Source: Chitinophaga eiseniae (GTDB lineage Bacteria; Bacteroidota; Bacteroidia; Chitinophagales; Chitinophagaceae). Taken from it: DNA of 64,000 bases. Made by a program: the position numbers and the translations under genes. The DNA is taken from positions 2,280,336 through 2,344,335 of the forward strand of contig NZ_FUWZ01000001.1 of the NCBI RefSeq assembly GCF_900167135.1, written 5' to 3'. This document shows positions 26,376 to 34,328 of the stretch, one piece after another; the stretch's first letter is position 1; each line of letters starts with the position of its first letter. The notes below the pieces were generated by a model. It did no database searches. It saw only the letters and a program-made list of their open reading frames with translations, and was not told the origin of the DNA.

Positions 26376-26939
26376 TTAACTGATAAGTTTTTTGATGAAT
26401 TTCCGCACGTTTTCCAGTGCCTGTGTATTTCTGGAAATAGTGGTGTTAACGGTAGCACCTTCTACCATAAGGAAGAAACTCTCTGCCAGCAGTTTAGGTT
26501 CCAGCCCGCCGGTATCTGTCAGCTCCTTAAAGAGGCCGTGCAGCAGTACCCGTTGTTTATTTTTATGCGATTCCACCATCTGCTGGACCGGCTCTTCCTG
26601 TGATCCTACTTCTGCAATGATTTTTGTAAACGGACAACCGCAGAAATCCGATTTTTTTTGTTGCTCTATCCGGAAATCCACAAATTTCAGAATCTTCTCG
26701 CGGGCATTGCCGGCTCCTTTACAGCTCTGTTCATAGCCATCAAACCACTCCTCTTCCTGGCGCAGGAGATAGGCCAGCAGCAAATCGTTTTTAGAGGGGA
26801 AATGATTATACAGCGACCCAATGGCGATATCCGCTTCGGCAATGATCTGGTTAATACCGGTTTGATTAAAGCCCTGACGGGAAAATAAATCAGTCGCCAC
26901 ATTCAGTATCCGGTCCCGTACCTTTACTTTTTCCTTCAT
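26376..26939 (-). CDS. TetR/AcrR-family repressor
   Basis: 187 residues. N-terminal TetR HTH: VRDRILNVATDLFSRQGFNQTGINQIIAEADIAIGSLYNHF, quoted here in parts as RDRILNVATDLFSRQGFNQ and IGSLYNHFPSKNDLL. The C-terminal ligand-binding half includes CGCPFTKIIAEVG, typical of the TetR_C group with a conserved Cys pair. The start at 26939 fits the family; an in-frame ATG at 26960 is possible. Its own promoter and those of the exporter carry the same palindrome, so it probably controls itself, the exporter and perhaps the divergent aldo/keto reductase. Confidence 0.92.
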   Translation of the reverse strand: MKEKVKVRDRILNVATDLFSRQGFNQTGINQIIAEADIAIGSLYNHFPSKNDLLLAYLLRQEEEWFDGYEQSCKGAGNAREKILKFVDFRIEQQKKSDFCGCPFTKIIAEVGSQEEPVQQMVESHKNKQRVLLHGLFKELTDTGGLEPKLLAESFFLMVEGATVNTTISRNTQALENVRKFIKKLIS

Positions 26940-26981
26940 AAAACTGTTTTTCTGAAACAAATATAATCCTTTTTATAAAAA

Positions 26982-26997
26982 TAGATAGATCTATCTA
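26982..26997. promoter_or_regulatory. TetR-type operator in the tetR promoter
   Basis: TAGATAGATCTATCTA, a perfect 16-bp palindrome between tetR and the divergent aldo/keto reductase gene; identical to the core of the site at the exporter start. Confidence 0.75.
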
Positions 26998-27093
26998 AAA
27001 TTAAAATGTTTCCTGTTTCCGGTTAACTTATTCCCTGATCCGGTTACTATTGCCTATGGCGGGTGACGGAATTTTGTATCAAACTAAAGACAG

Positions 27094-28173
27094 ATGGAAT
27101 TAACGCACTACCGCACACTGGGAAAATCGGGATTGAAAGTAAGTCCGCTTACCCTCGGCGCCATGACCTTCGGGATGGACTGGCGCTATGGCGCAACGCC
27201 GGATACCTCGAAAGAAATACTGACCGCCTATCTGCAACAGGGCGGCAACGCGATTGACACGGCCAATATCTACACCAAAGGGCACTCAGAAAAAATCATT
27301 GGTGATTATCTGAAAGAAAGTAATATCAACAGGGACCGGCTGGTGATTGCTACCAAGTTCTTCGGCAGCATGCGGCCGGGAGATCCCAACAGCGGCGGCA
27401 CGGGAAGAAAAACCATCCTGCAGTCGGTAGAAGCGTCGCTGCGCCGCCTGCAGACGGACTACATCGACCTCTACTGGATGCACGCCTTCGACCCGCACAC
27501 ACCTATAGAAGAAACGCTCTATACGCTGGAACAACTGGTACAGTCAGGCAAGGTGCGGTATATCGGCGTGTCTGACACGCCGGCATGGAAAGTAGCGCAG
27601 GCGCAGACCATCGCCCATTTCAGGGGCTGGCCGGCATTCATCGGCCTGCAGATAGAATATTCCCTGCTGGAAAGGACGGTGGAAGCAGAGCTGATAGCCA
27701 TGGCGCAGGAGATGCAACTGGGCGTCATGCCCTGGTCACCTCTGAAACAGGGCGTCCTCTCCGGGAAATACACGCGGCAACAGCAAGGGCAAGCCCTCAG
27801 CCAACGTACGGCTGTGGGTAGGCTGAGCGAAAGAACTTACCTGGTGACAGACGCGCTCAACAGCATCGCGGGAGATTACCGCGTGCCTGCCGCCGCCATC
27901 GCGCTGGCATGGGTGATAGCCAGAGAAGGGGTGACATCCACCATCGTCGGCGCCCGCACGCCGGAACAGCTGCAGCAGAACCTGCAGGCGCTCACCGTAA
28001 CACTTTCTCCCGAAACGCTGGCGGAGCTGGACGCTTTGTCTGTGCCCGAACCGGTTTTCCCATACACGTTGCTGGCGAACGCCCGGCATATTGCGCAGGG
28101 GGGCGCTACTATCAACGGGCTGCCCTCTGTACTGCCAGCCATCCTTCCGCAGACGGAGCACGATCACTATTGA
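27094..28173 (+). CDS. Aldo/keto reductase
   Basis: 359 residues, TIM-barrel reductase using NADP(H). Visible are LTLGAMTFGMDWRYG near the start, DTANIYTKGHSE (catalytic Asp and Tyr), VIATKFFG (catalytic Lys), DLYWMHAFDPHTPIEE (catalytic His) and the cofactor region VGARTPEQLQQNLQAL. It reduces an aldehyde or ketone that cannot be named from sequence. It diverges from tetR across the operator at 26982, and could be part of that regulon. Confidence 0.92.
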   Translation: MELTHYRTLGKSGLKVSPLTLGAMTFGMDWRYGATPDTSKEILTAYLQQGGNAIDTANIYTKGHSEKIIGDYLKESNINRDRLVIATKFFGSMRPGDPNSGGTGRKTILQSVEASLRRLQTDYIDLYWMHAFDPHTPIEETLYTLEQLVQSGKVRYIGVSDTPAWKVAQAQTIAHFRGWPAFIGLQIEYSLLERTVEAELIAMAQEMQLGVMPWSPLKQGVLSGKYTRQQQGQALSQRTAVGRLSERTYLVTDALNSIAGDYRVPAAAIALAWVIAREGVTSTIVGARTPEQLQQNLQALTVTLSPETLAELDALSVPEPVFPYTLLANARHIAQGGATINGLPSVLPAILPQTEHDHY

Positions 28174-28197
28174 CGCAGATATGCTTATTTTTATGGC

Positions 28198-29133
28198 ATG
28201 AAGAAAACAATGCCATCACCCGCGATATATCCGGACATCGCTTCGTTTCATGAAGAACTGGGACTGCCGGCGCCGCAACATCCCCTGATCAGCTATGTCA
28301 GCTACGAAGGGATGCAGTTTCAGCGGCATGCGTTTTCTTCACGGATCATGCTCAATTTTTACAAAGTCTCTTTCATTCATAAAACCAATGGGATGGTCCG
28401 TTACGGACAGCATCATTATGATTTTAAGGAAGGAGGACTGGCTTTTATGGCTCCGGGTCAGCTGATCTCCGGCGCCTCGCCGGAAAAGAGCTTGTCTGGC
28501 GTGATCATTTTTTTTCATCCGGATTTGATCCGGCATCATCCGTTGGGAAAGAAAATCCGGCAGTACGGTTTCTTCTCCTACGCGGTGTCTGAAGCGTTGC
28601 ATCTTACGGAAAAAGAACGGGATGTTATCCTGAAGTTATTTGAGCAGATCGGGATGGAGCTGGACACGCCGGCAGACCGGTTCAGCCAGGACCTGCTGGT
28701 GTCCGGACTGGAGCTGCTGCTGGACTACAGCAACCGTTTCTATCACCGGCAGTTTGCCACACAGCGGGAAGATGATAACGCTCTGCTGAGCCGCCTTGAT
28801 GCGATATTACTCCGTTATTTTGACAGCGACGCACCTTCCCGGTCGGGATTGCCTACCGTGCAGTATGTTTCAGCGCAGCTGCATTTTTCGCCGGACTATC
28901 TCAGCGACCTGTTACGCGCCAATACCGGCTTAAACACACAGCAACATATTCACCGGAAGCTGCTCGAAATAGCGAAAGACCTGCTGGGCGCCGGCGAATG
29001 GAGTGTTGCGGATATTGCCTACAGGCTGGGATTCGAACAACCACAGTCATTTAACCGCCTGTTTAAAAGTAAAACAGGGTTGTCGCCGCTGGCCTATCGG
29101 CAATCGCTCAAAGCGGGCACGGACGCTTTATAA
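28198..29133 (+). CDS. AraC-family regulator
   Basis: 311 residues. N-terminal cupin-like sensing domain (HHYDFKEGGLAFMAPGQLI) and a C-terminal pair of HTH motifs (about 205-305: VQYVSAQLHFSPDYLSDLLR and VADIAYRLGFEQPQSFNRLFK). It starts 24 bases after the aldo/keto reductase stop on the same strand, so the two may be co-transcribed and functionally linked, a common arrangement for such reductases. Confidence 0.92.
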   Translation: MKKTMPSPAIYPDIASFHEELGLPAPQHPLISYVSYEGMQFQRHAFSSRIMLNFYKVSFIHKTNGMVRYGQHHYDFKEGGLAFMAPGQLISGASPEKSLSGVIIFFHPDLIRHHPLGKKIRQYGFFSYAVSEALHLTEKERDVILKLFEQIGMELDTPADRFSQDLLVSGLELLLDYSNRFYHRQFATQREDDNALLSRLDAILLRYFDSDAPSRSGLPTVQYVSAQLHFSPDYLSDLLRANTGLNTQQHIHRKLLEIAKDLLGAGEWSVADIAYRLGFEQPQSFNRLFKSKTGLSPLAYRQSLKAGTDAL

Positions 29134-29158
29134 TCTGCCATTTTGGTTTTCTGTCAAC

Positions 29159-30379
29159 CTACAACACGGCCATTTTACGTAATACCTGTTGCTTTTCAAC
29201 GGGAGAGCGTGCCATGGACAATGCCTGACGGAGGCACGCGGCAGCTTTTTCAGGCGCAATATCTTTGTACAGTTCGCCTAACAGCACAAAATAAAAGTGA
29301 TTGTTGGTTAGCGGGATTTTCTCTGCTTCCAGGATAGCGGCTTGTGCCCCGTGTACTTTATACATGGCATAGGCGCGGTTAAGCGCCACGGCGGGGGAGA
29401 AGTTTACCTGCAATAGCTGATCATACAACTGCAGGATGTCCTGCCATTTTTCGGGGGTGTCTTGTTGCTGGCAGTGCCGGTAGGCGATGCCTGCTTCCAG
29501 GTGATAGGAAGTCAGCTGGCCGCCTTGTGCGGAACGTTCAAGATAACGGACGCCCTGATGGATCAGCGCCTGGTCCCATTGGGTGTTATCCTGTTCTTCA
29601 TAGAGCACAAAAGAAGTCTCGCTGTTTTGTCTCGCTTCAAACCGGGAGGCGTGGAAACACATCAGCGCAATCAGGGCGTTGGTAGCGGGCAGGTTGGTCT
29701 TTTCGAAACCGGCCAGCATCAGCCCGAGGCGGAGGGCTTCCAGGCATAACTCCTGTTGCAGGACGCGACTTTGGGTACCGGAATAATAGCCTTCATTAAA
29801 CAGCAGGTAGATAACATGCAGCACATTGTCGAGCCGCGCTGCCAGCATGTTTTCCGGCGGCATCTCCAGTTTTATCTGTGCGGCGCGTAGTTTTTCCTTT
29901 GCCCTGAACAGCCTTTTGTTGATGGTTTCTTTGCTGGTCAGAAAGGCTTCCGCAATTTCGTCGATGCCAAATCCGCAGAGCACGCGCAGGGCAAGCCCAA
30001 TCTGGCTTTCGCTGGCGATAGCCGGGTCACATACCGCAAAAATCATCTGCAGCTGGCTGTCCCGAATATGCTGGTCGGAGAAATCGAGGGTATCCTGCTC
30101 CGCCTGACCGCTTTTCAGCGCCGGCATTACTTTTTCTTCATAGATTTTATTTCGCCGGAAATGGTACAGGGTTTTCTGTCGCGCTACGGCATAGAGCCAT
30201 GCGGCGGGGTTTTCAGGTATGCCTTTCAGCCCCCATGTTTCCGCGGCCACGAGGAAGGTCTCGCTCACGATGTCTTCCGCCATTTCGATATGCTGTAACC
30301 CGAAACGGTGGCTGATAACAGCCACCATACGGGAAAATTCCTGCTGGAATAATTGTTTTAAAGAGAGTGCTGCGTCCAT
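29159..30379 (-). CDS. ECF42/SigJ-like RNA polymerase sigma factor with extended C-terminus
   Basis: About 406 residues (ATG at 30379; 30385 adds two residues). Sigma-2 region: FSRMVAVISHRFGLQHIEMAED, shown here as FSRMVAVISHRFGL and ENPAAWLYAVARQKTLYHFRR; sigma-4 HTH: CGFGIDEIAEAFLTSKETINKRLFRAKEKL. The long C-terminal extension (about 190-406, helical TPR-like) is typical of ECF42, which acts with a DGPF/YCII protein rather than a classical anti-sigma factor. That partner is encoded directly upstream. A 10-bp hairpin lies just before the start codon. Confidence 0.93.
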   Translation of the reverse strand: MDAALSLKQLFQQEFSRMVAVISHRFGLQHIEMAEDIVSETFLVAAETWGLKGIPENPAAWLYAVARQKTLYHFRRNKIYEEKVMPALKSGQAEQDTLDFSDQHIRDSQLQMIFAVCDPAIASESQIGLALRVLCGFGIDEIAEAFLTSKETINKRLFRAKEKLRAAQIKLEMPPENMLAARLDNVLHVIYLLFNEGYYSGTQSRVLQQELCLEALRLGLMLAGFEKTNLPATNALIALMCFHASRFEARQNSETSFVLYEEQDNTQWDQALIHQGVRYLERSAQGGQLTSYHLEAGIAYRHCQQQDTPEKWQDILQLYDQLLQVNFSPAVALNRAYAMYKVHGAQAAILEAEKIPLTNNHFYFVLLGELYKDIAPEKAAACLRQALSMARSPVEKQQVLRKMAVL

Positions 30380-30388
30380 GATCATTCA

Positions 30389-30412
30389 CCACCTGTCCGG
30401 CAGGACAGGTGG
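30389..30412 (-). promoter_or_regulatory. Hairpin immediately upstream of the sigma-factor start
   Basis: CCACCTGTCC, loop GGCA, GGACAGGTGG: a perfect 10-bp stem between the YCII stop and the sigma start, 3 to 9 bases before the ATG. It would cover the ribosome-binding region and could limit translation or read-through. Confidence 0.5.
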
Positions 30413-30430
30413 CGGTAAAGTTATTGACAA

Positions 30431-30769
30431 TTATACATACAAGGGTCGGATCTCCACGCTGCCGCCCATATCTACAGCCGGACAGCCATGCGCCAGTGTG
30501 GTGGCAGATTCCAGGTCTTCCGCTTTTATGATGATAAAACTGCCCAGTATTTCACGGACTTCCACAAAAGGCCCGTCGGTGACCACACCGCCTGATTTCA
30601 ATACCCTGCCTTCCAGTGACAGGCGGGGACCATGGCTGGACAGCTTGTCCTGCGCCACGATACCGCTGACCCAGTCCTGCCATTTCTGCGCCAGTGCCTG
30701 CATGTCAGCCGGAGAAGCATTACTGTAGTCATAGCTGGGCTGACGGAATAATAACATAAACTCTTTCAT
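30431..30769 (-). CDS. YCII/DGPF-domain protein, ECF42 partner
   Basis: 112 residues. Starts MKEFMLLFRQP, with WQDWVSGIVAQDKL, the family's DGPF motif in VTDGPFVEVREILGSFIII and the end motif GGSVEIRPLYV. Proteins of this type are encoded next to ECF42 sigma factors and are thought to take part in their signalling. The start at 30769 was chosen because the family begins there. Second gene of the DoxX-YCII-ECF42 unit. Confidence 0.92.
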   Translation of the reverse strand: MKEFMLLFRQPSYDYSNASPADMQALAQKWQDWVSGIVAQDKLSSHGPRLSLEGRVLKSGGVVTDGPFVEVREILGSFIIIKAEDLESATTLAHGCPAVDMGGSVEIRPLYV

Positions 30770-30880
30770 CGGAACATTCAAATTAAGGTGATTGTAAAAA
30801 GATAACATACATAGGATGACCGGAAAATCCAAAACAGGACATCTTTCCAAAAAATTATTTTCCGGTCGATAAACATACAA

Positions 30881-31303
30881 TTAATCCGGCAGGTTTGTTA
30901 CTGCCGCAAGCCTCCTGTTAGCAGGCCTCAGATACCAGGAAAGCACGATAAGTACCACGAAAATAAGCTGTGCGGTAACTTCCCCGGGCCTGTCGCCACT
31001 GGCCAGGTGAGAGATGGTGGCGCCGGTCATCAGGAAAAAGAAACCGGCATAGGCCCATTCTTTGACCAGCGTCAGCCGGGGCAGGAGCAGCACCGCTACG
31101 CCCAGTATCTTCCAGCAGGCCAGTATTGTCATGAGGTAAACGGGATATCCCAGATGCACAATTCCCTGCGTAGTGGAAGGGGTGCGTAACAGTTGAGCGA
31201 TACCACCGGAAAGCATGCCGGCGGCGAGTAAACCAGTGGTGATCCAGTAGGCGGCCTTACGGCCTTTGGTAGTTGATTGCATGTGAAATGAAGTTTGTTG
31301 CAT
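30881..31303 (-). CDS. DoxX-like membrane protein
   Basis: 140 residues with four predicted helices (AAYWITTGLLAAGMLSGGIAQ, YLMTILACWKILGVAVLLLP, AYAGFFFLMTGATISHLA and IFVVLIVLSWYL). The LGYPVYLMTILACWKILG part is typical of the DoxX_2 group, frequent beside ECF sigma factors. The start at 31303 removes a non-membrane upstream extension; Met at 31282 is an alternative. It is the first gene of the probable ECF42 operon. Confidence 0.83.
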   Translation of the reverse strand: MQQTSFHMQSTTKGRKAAYWITTGLLAAGMLSGGIAQLLRTPSTTQGIVHLGYPVYLMTILACWKILGVAVLLLPRLTLVKEWAYAGFFFLMTGATISHLASGDRPGEVTAQLIFVVLIVLSWYLRPANRRLAAVTNLPD

Positions 31304-31433
31304 GGGTATGATGCGCGAGAAAAAGGAAATAGGACAGGGGGGAAATATTTTTTTGTTAATACAGATCTGTTTACCGGAATACGGGATTTGCCGAAATGGC
31401 AAACGATACTTTCGCGGTTTATCCGGAATTGTT

Positions 31434-32756
31434 ATGCCTGAACAACAAAATATTGAATACAAAACATCGTGGCGGGATGAACATCTTAAATGGATCTGTG
31501 GCTTCGCTAACGCCCAGGGAGGCAGGATATTTATCGGTCTGGACGATAGTGGCGCTGTAGTTGGAGTAGAGGACTACCGGAAGTTGATGGACGAAATCCC
31601 CAATAAGACAGTTAACCATTTAGGGTTAGTTAACCTCCGTCAGCGGGAACATCATTATTATATTGAAATTGTTGTGCCTGTTAGTACGGTGCCGATTGCC
31701 TACCATGGTGTTTATCACTACCGGAGTGGGAGTACCAAACAGGAGTTGAAAGGTATTGCGCTGCAAAACCTGTTGTTGAAAAAGATCGGCAAAAAGTGGG
31801 AAGAACTCCCAGTCGAAGGAGCGACGCTGGATGACTTTGATCGGGAGACGATTGATACTTTCCTGCGGAAAGCGCGGGCTAAGGAGCGAATACCCGAGGA
31901 TGCGGTGATATTAGACACAAAGACGTTACTGCAAAAACTGGAACTGGCAACGTCTGAAGGAGAGTTTACCCATGCTGCGCTGCTATTATTCGGGAAAAGT
32001 TTGGGTAGGGTCTCCATTACGGCGAGCTTTAAAATAGGCCGGTTTGGAAAGTCGAATCATGATCTGTTGTTTCATGATATGATCGAGACCAATATCTTTA
32101 GCATGGCAGACAGTGTACTGGAGTTGTTGAAGCGAAAGTATCTTATCCGGCCAATATCCTATGAGGGGATGCAGCGGCTGGAGCCCCTGGAGTATCCGGA
32201 GATGGCATTGCGGGAGGCTATCTGTAATGCCATTATACACAGGGATTACTCGAGTACGTACACTTTTCTCCGGGTATTTGATGATCGGTTACACCTATGG
32301 AACCCGGGGAATCTGCCGGAGGAGCTTCAAATCGATGCATTAAAGGAAAATCACTCGTCGTATCCGAGAAACAGAAATATTGCTAACGTGTTTTATAAAG
32401 CCGGCTATATTGAATCCTGGGGTCGCGGGATTAACAAAATTGTAGAGGCTTGTGTAGAGGCGGGACTGCCTGAGCCCAGAATGGTGGAAGAGCAAGGAGG
32501 CTTTAGCATTGTGTTTTATAAGGATAGGTATTCCCGGGAATTTATTTCGAGCTTGCAATTGGACGAAAAGTTGGAAAAGGCGATGTTCTACATTAAAGAC
32601 CAGGGAAATATTACGAATTTCCAATATCAACAATTGGTCGGAGTTTCTAAGAGAACAGCATCAAGAGATTTGCAATTACTCGTTGAAAGAGCACTTATCC
32701 AAAAAGTTGGTACCACTGGCAAAGGCACGGTCTACACATTTTGTTATAAACAATGA
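31434..32756 (+). CDS. AlbA_2 (Schlafen-like) / HATPase_4 transcriptional regulator
   Basis: 440 residues. The N-terminal AlbA_2 domain (about 3-115) has IEYKTSWRDEHLKWICGFAN and GGRIFIGLDDSGAVVGV. The middle carries REAICNAIIHRDYSS, the ATPase-like motif of RecG-related regulators, and ESWGRGINKIVEAC. The C-terminal winged helix contains TNFQYQQLVGVSKRTASRDL. Such proteins are DNA-binding regulators of unclear ligand. The start at 31434 matches the family; upstream sequence in frame is not AlbA_2-like. A GC-rich repeat array follows the stop codon. Confidence 0.88.
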   Translation: MPEQQNIEYKTSWRDEHLKWICGFANAQGGRIFIGLDDSGAVVGVEDYRKLMDEIPNKTVNHLGLVNLRQREHHYYIEIVVPVSTVPIAYHGVYHYRSGSTKQELKGIALQNLLLKKIGKKWEELPVEGATLDDFDRETIDTFLRKARAKERIPEDAVILDTKTLLQKLELATSEGEFTHAALLLFGKSLGRVSITASFKIGRFGKSNHDLLFHDMIETNIFSMADSVLELLKRKYLIRPISYEGMQRLEPLEYPEMALREAICNAIIHRDYSSTYTFLRVFDDRLHLWNPGNLPEELQIDALKENHSSYPRNRNIANVFYKAGYIESWGRGINKIVEACVEAGLPEPRMVEEQGGFSIVFYKDRYSREFISSLQLDEKLEKAMFYIKDQGNITNFQYQQLVGVSKRTASRDLQLLVERALIQKVGTTGKGTVYTFCYKQ

Positions 32757-32853
32757 AAGGGGCCATGTAAAGGGGCCATGTAAAGGGGCCAAAACAGCTT
32801 TAAAGGGGCCATAAAGGGGCCAAAACGGCCTTAAAGGGGCCATAAAGGGGCCA
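32756..32853. repeat. Seven-copy AAAGGGGCC direct-repeat array
   Basis: AAAGGGGCC occurs at 32756, 32769, 32782, 32802, 32813, 32833 and 32844 with spacings 13, 13, 20, 11, 20, 11; the last four form two near-identical 31-base units. It begins in the stop codon of the AlbA_2 gene. In the +1 frame the array encodes a Lys-Gly-Pro/Ala tail (HVKGPCKGAKTALKGP). Confidence 0.85.
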
Positions 32854-32877
32854 CGAGTGTCTGGATAAGTGTTGTTC

Positions 32878-33264
32878 TCAGGAAGGGTTCTGATATTTGT
32901 CCTGGTCCCGACGCCAGCTACACCCGCACCGCCTGCACTGCTGCGCCTCTGGTGTCCTGGCCAGGGCATTGCATTCAGGGCAATGGTTAAAGCGTATCTG
33001 ATCTTTATGCTGATTAAATATCCGGACGGCTACCTCCATTTCAAACTTATCAAAACCATCTTTTAACAAACTGAGTACATCTTCTTTTTCTGTGATCCAT
33101 CCCAGCTGGCGGTAATGCAACGTGAGGGAATAGTTGCTCTCCCGCGTATGCCGGTACTTGTATAATTGCTGCGTATAGATGAAGAGCTGTTTGAGAGGAG
33201 GATCTGTCAGATGAAGATAGTGGGTAAGAATGTATTGCGTCGTTTCCTGGTCCATAGGTATCAT
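32878..33264 (-). CDS. Small protein with C-terminal zinc ribbon, unknown family
   Basis: 128 residues, no signal peptide. The N-terminal 90 residues look helical; the C-terminus has CPEC and CRRCGCSW separated by 13 residues, a likely zinc ribbon. The ATG overlaps the TGA of the upstream AraC gene (ATGA), which shows translational coupling and supports this start. It may act together with that regulator. Not recognised beyond the ribbon. Confidence 0.72.
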   Translation of the reverse strand: MIPMDQETTQYILTHYLHLTDPPLKQLFIYTQQLYKYRHTRESNYSLTLHYRQLGWITEKEDVLSLLKDGFDKFEMEVAVRIFNQHKDQIRFNHCPECNALARTPEAQQCRRCGCSWRRDQDKYQNPS

Positions 33265-34223
33265 TTTAATAACCCCATCGGCGTAATCCCGAACTTCTTC
33301 TTAAACGCCCGGTGAAAATGCTGCGGGTGCGTATAGCCGAGGCCGTAAGCAATCTCTGAAATATTCTGTTCTCCCTGTAATATCCGCTGCCGGGCGACTT
33401 CCAGCCTTTCATTGTGCACAAAGGCAAATACGCTTTGTCCGAACAACAGGCGAAAACCTTTTTTTAGCTTGAACTCATTGAGGCCACACAAGCGCGACAG
33501 CTCCGCCAAAGTGGGAGGGAAGGCGAGATGCTCCTGCAGGTGCTGCCGGGCGTGGTATAAACACTCACGGTCTGCCGTGCGGAGGATGTCTGTGCCGGCG
33601 CGTTTGGGAGAAGGCAGCAACGCCTCGCATTGCAGTGCCAGCAGTTGCAGCATCTGTGTTTCAAAATGCAGGCGCTTGAGGCCTTTGGGCACGGGGCTGT
33701 CCCAGATATGGTCCAGCGTATGCTGCAGCTGTGGGCTGAAATAAGCCGCTGGTGCGTGCGCGACAAAAGGAATGCCCTTCGCTATTTTTTCGGTCAGGTG
33801 ATGCAGCTCCGGCGCATAGCTGTTGAGCAGCGTGATCATCTTTTCCGGTTTGATATGCACGCCCAGGTTACGGAAGCCTTTGGTATCGGCCAGCTCATTT
33901 TTCTCCCACGAGGACGGGTTGAATAACATGTTGGCGCTTCCCTGTCTGAACAGCTCCCGGTGGATCAACCCTTCATGGGTCTGGTACAGCTTTCCCGACA
34001 TCACAAAATTAAGCTCCACGAAAGTCTTTTCATTGTAATGCTCCCAGGAGAAGTCTGCCGGGCCTGCCACCACATGGCCGTCGGCAATAGCCATGTCTTC
34101 GCAGAGGATGAATTTGCCGCTGCCGTCTACATCCGGCATGGGGAGGCGGTAGTGATGCACCTCCGCCTGGGGGATCAGGAAAGCGTCTCTGAAAGCGGTC
34201 GTATGGGCAACGGGTGTTTCCAT
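33261..34223 (-). CDS. AraC-family regulator
   Basis: 320 residues. N-terminal sensing domain and C-terminal AraC HTH (about 225-318) with PPTLAELSRLCGLNEFKLKKGF and ISEIAYGLGYTHPQHFHRAFKK. It resembles regulators of the PchR/YbtA type in the short linker LFGQSVFAFVHNERLEVAR. It diverges from the FAD hydroxylase gene (105 bases apart) and may control it; it is coupled to the zinc-ribbon gene downstream. Confidence 0.92.
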   Translation of the reverse strand: METPVAHTTAFRDAFLIPQAEVHHYRLPMPDVDGSGKFILCEDMAIADGHVVAGPADFSWEHYNEKTFVELNFVMSGKLYQTHEGLIHRELFRQGSANMLFNPSSWEKNELADTKGFRNLGVHIKPEKMITLLNSYAPELHHLTEKIAKGIPFVAHAPAAYFSPQLQHTLDHIWDSPVPKGLKRLHFETQMLQLLALQCEALLPSPKRAGTDILRTADRECLYHARQHLQEHLAFPPTLAELSRLCGLNEFKLKKGFRLLFGQSVFAFVHNERLEVARQRILQGEQNISEIAYGLGYTHPQHFHRAFKKKFGITPMGLLK

Positions 34224-34328
34224 AATGATAAATGTAGGGTGAAACCGCTACAAAGATGGTACTTATTTATCCGTTTTATGCACTCCGTCCTTTCGGCGGA
34301 CCGGCAATTTTGCAGAAATGTTTTATTC

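Noticed and set aside
32756-32853. Repeat array as CRISPR
   Set aside because: Repeats are 9 bases with 2-11 base gaps, far too short, and no cas gene is near.
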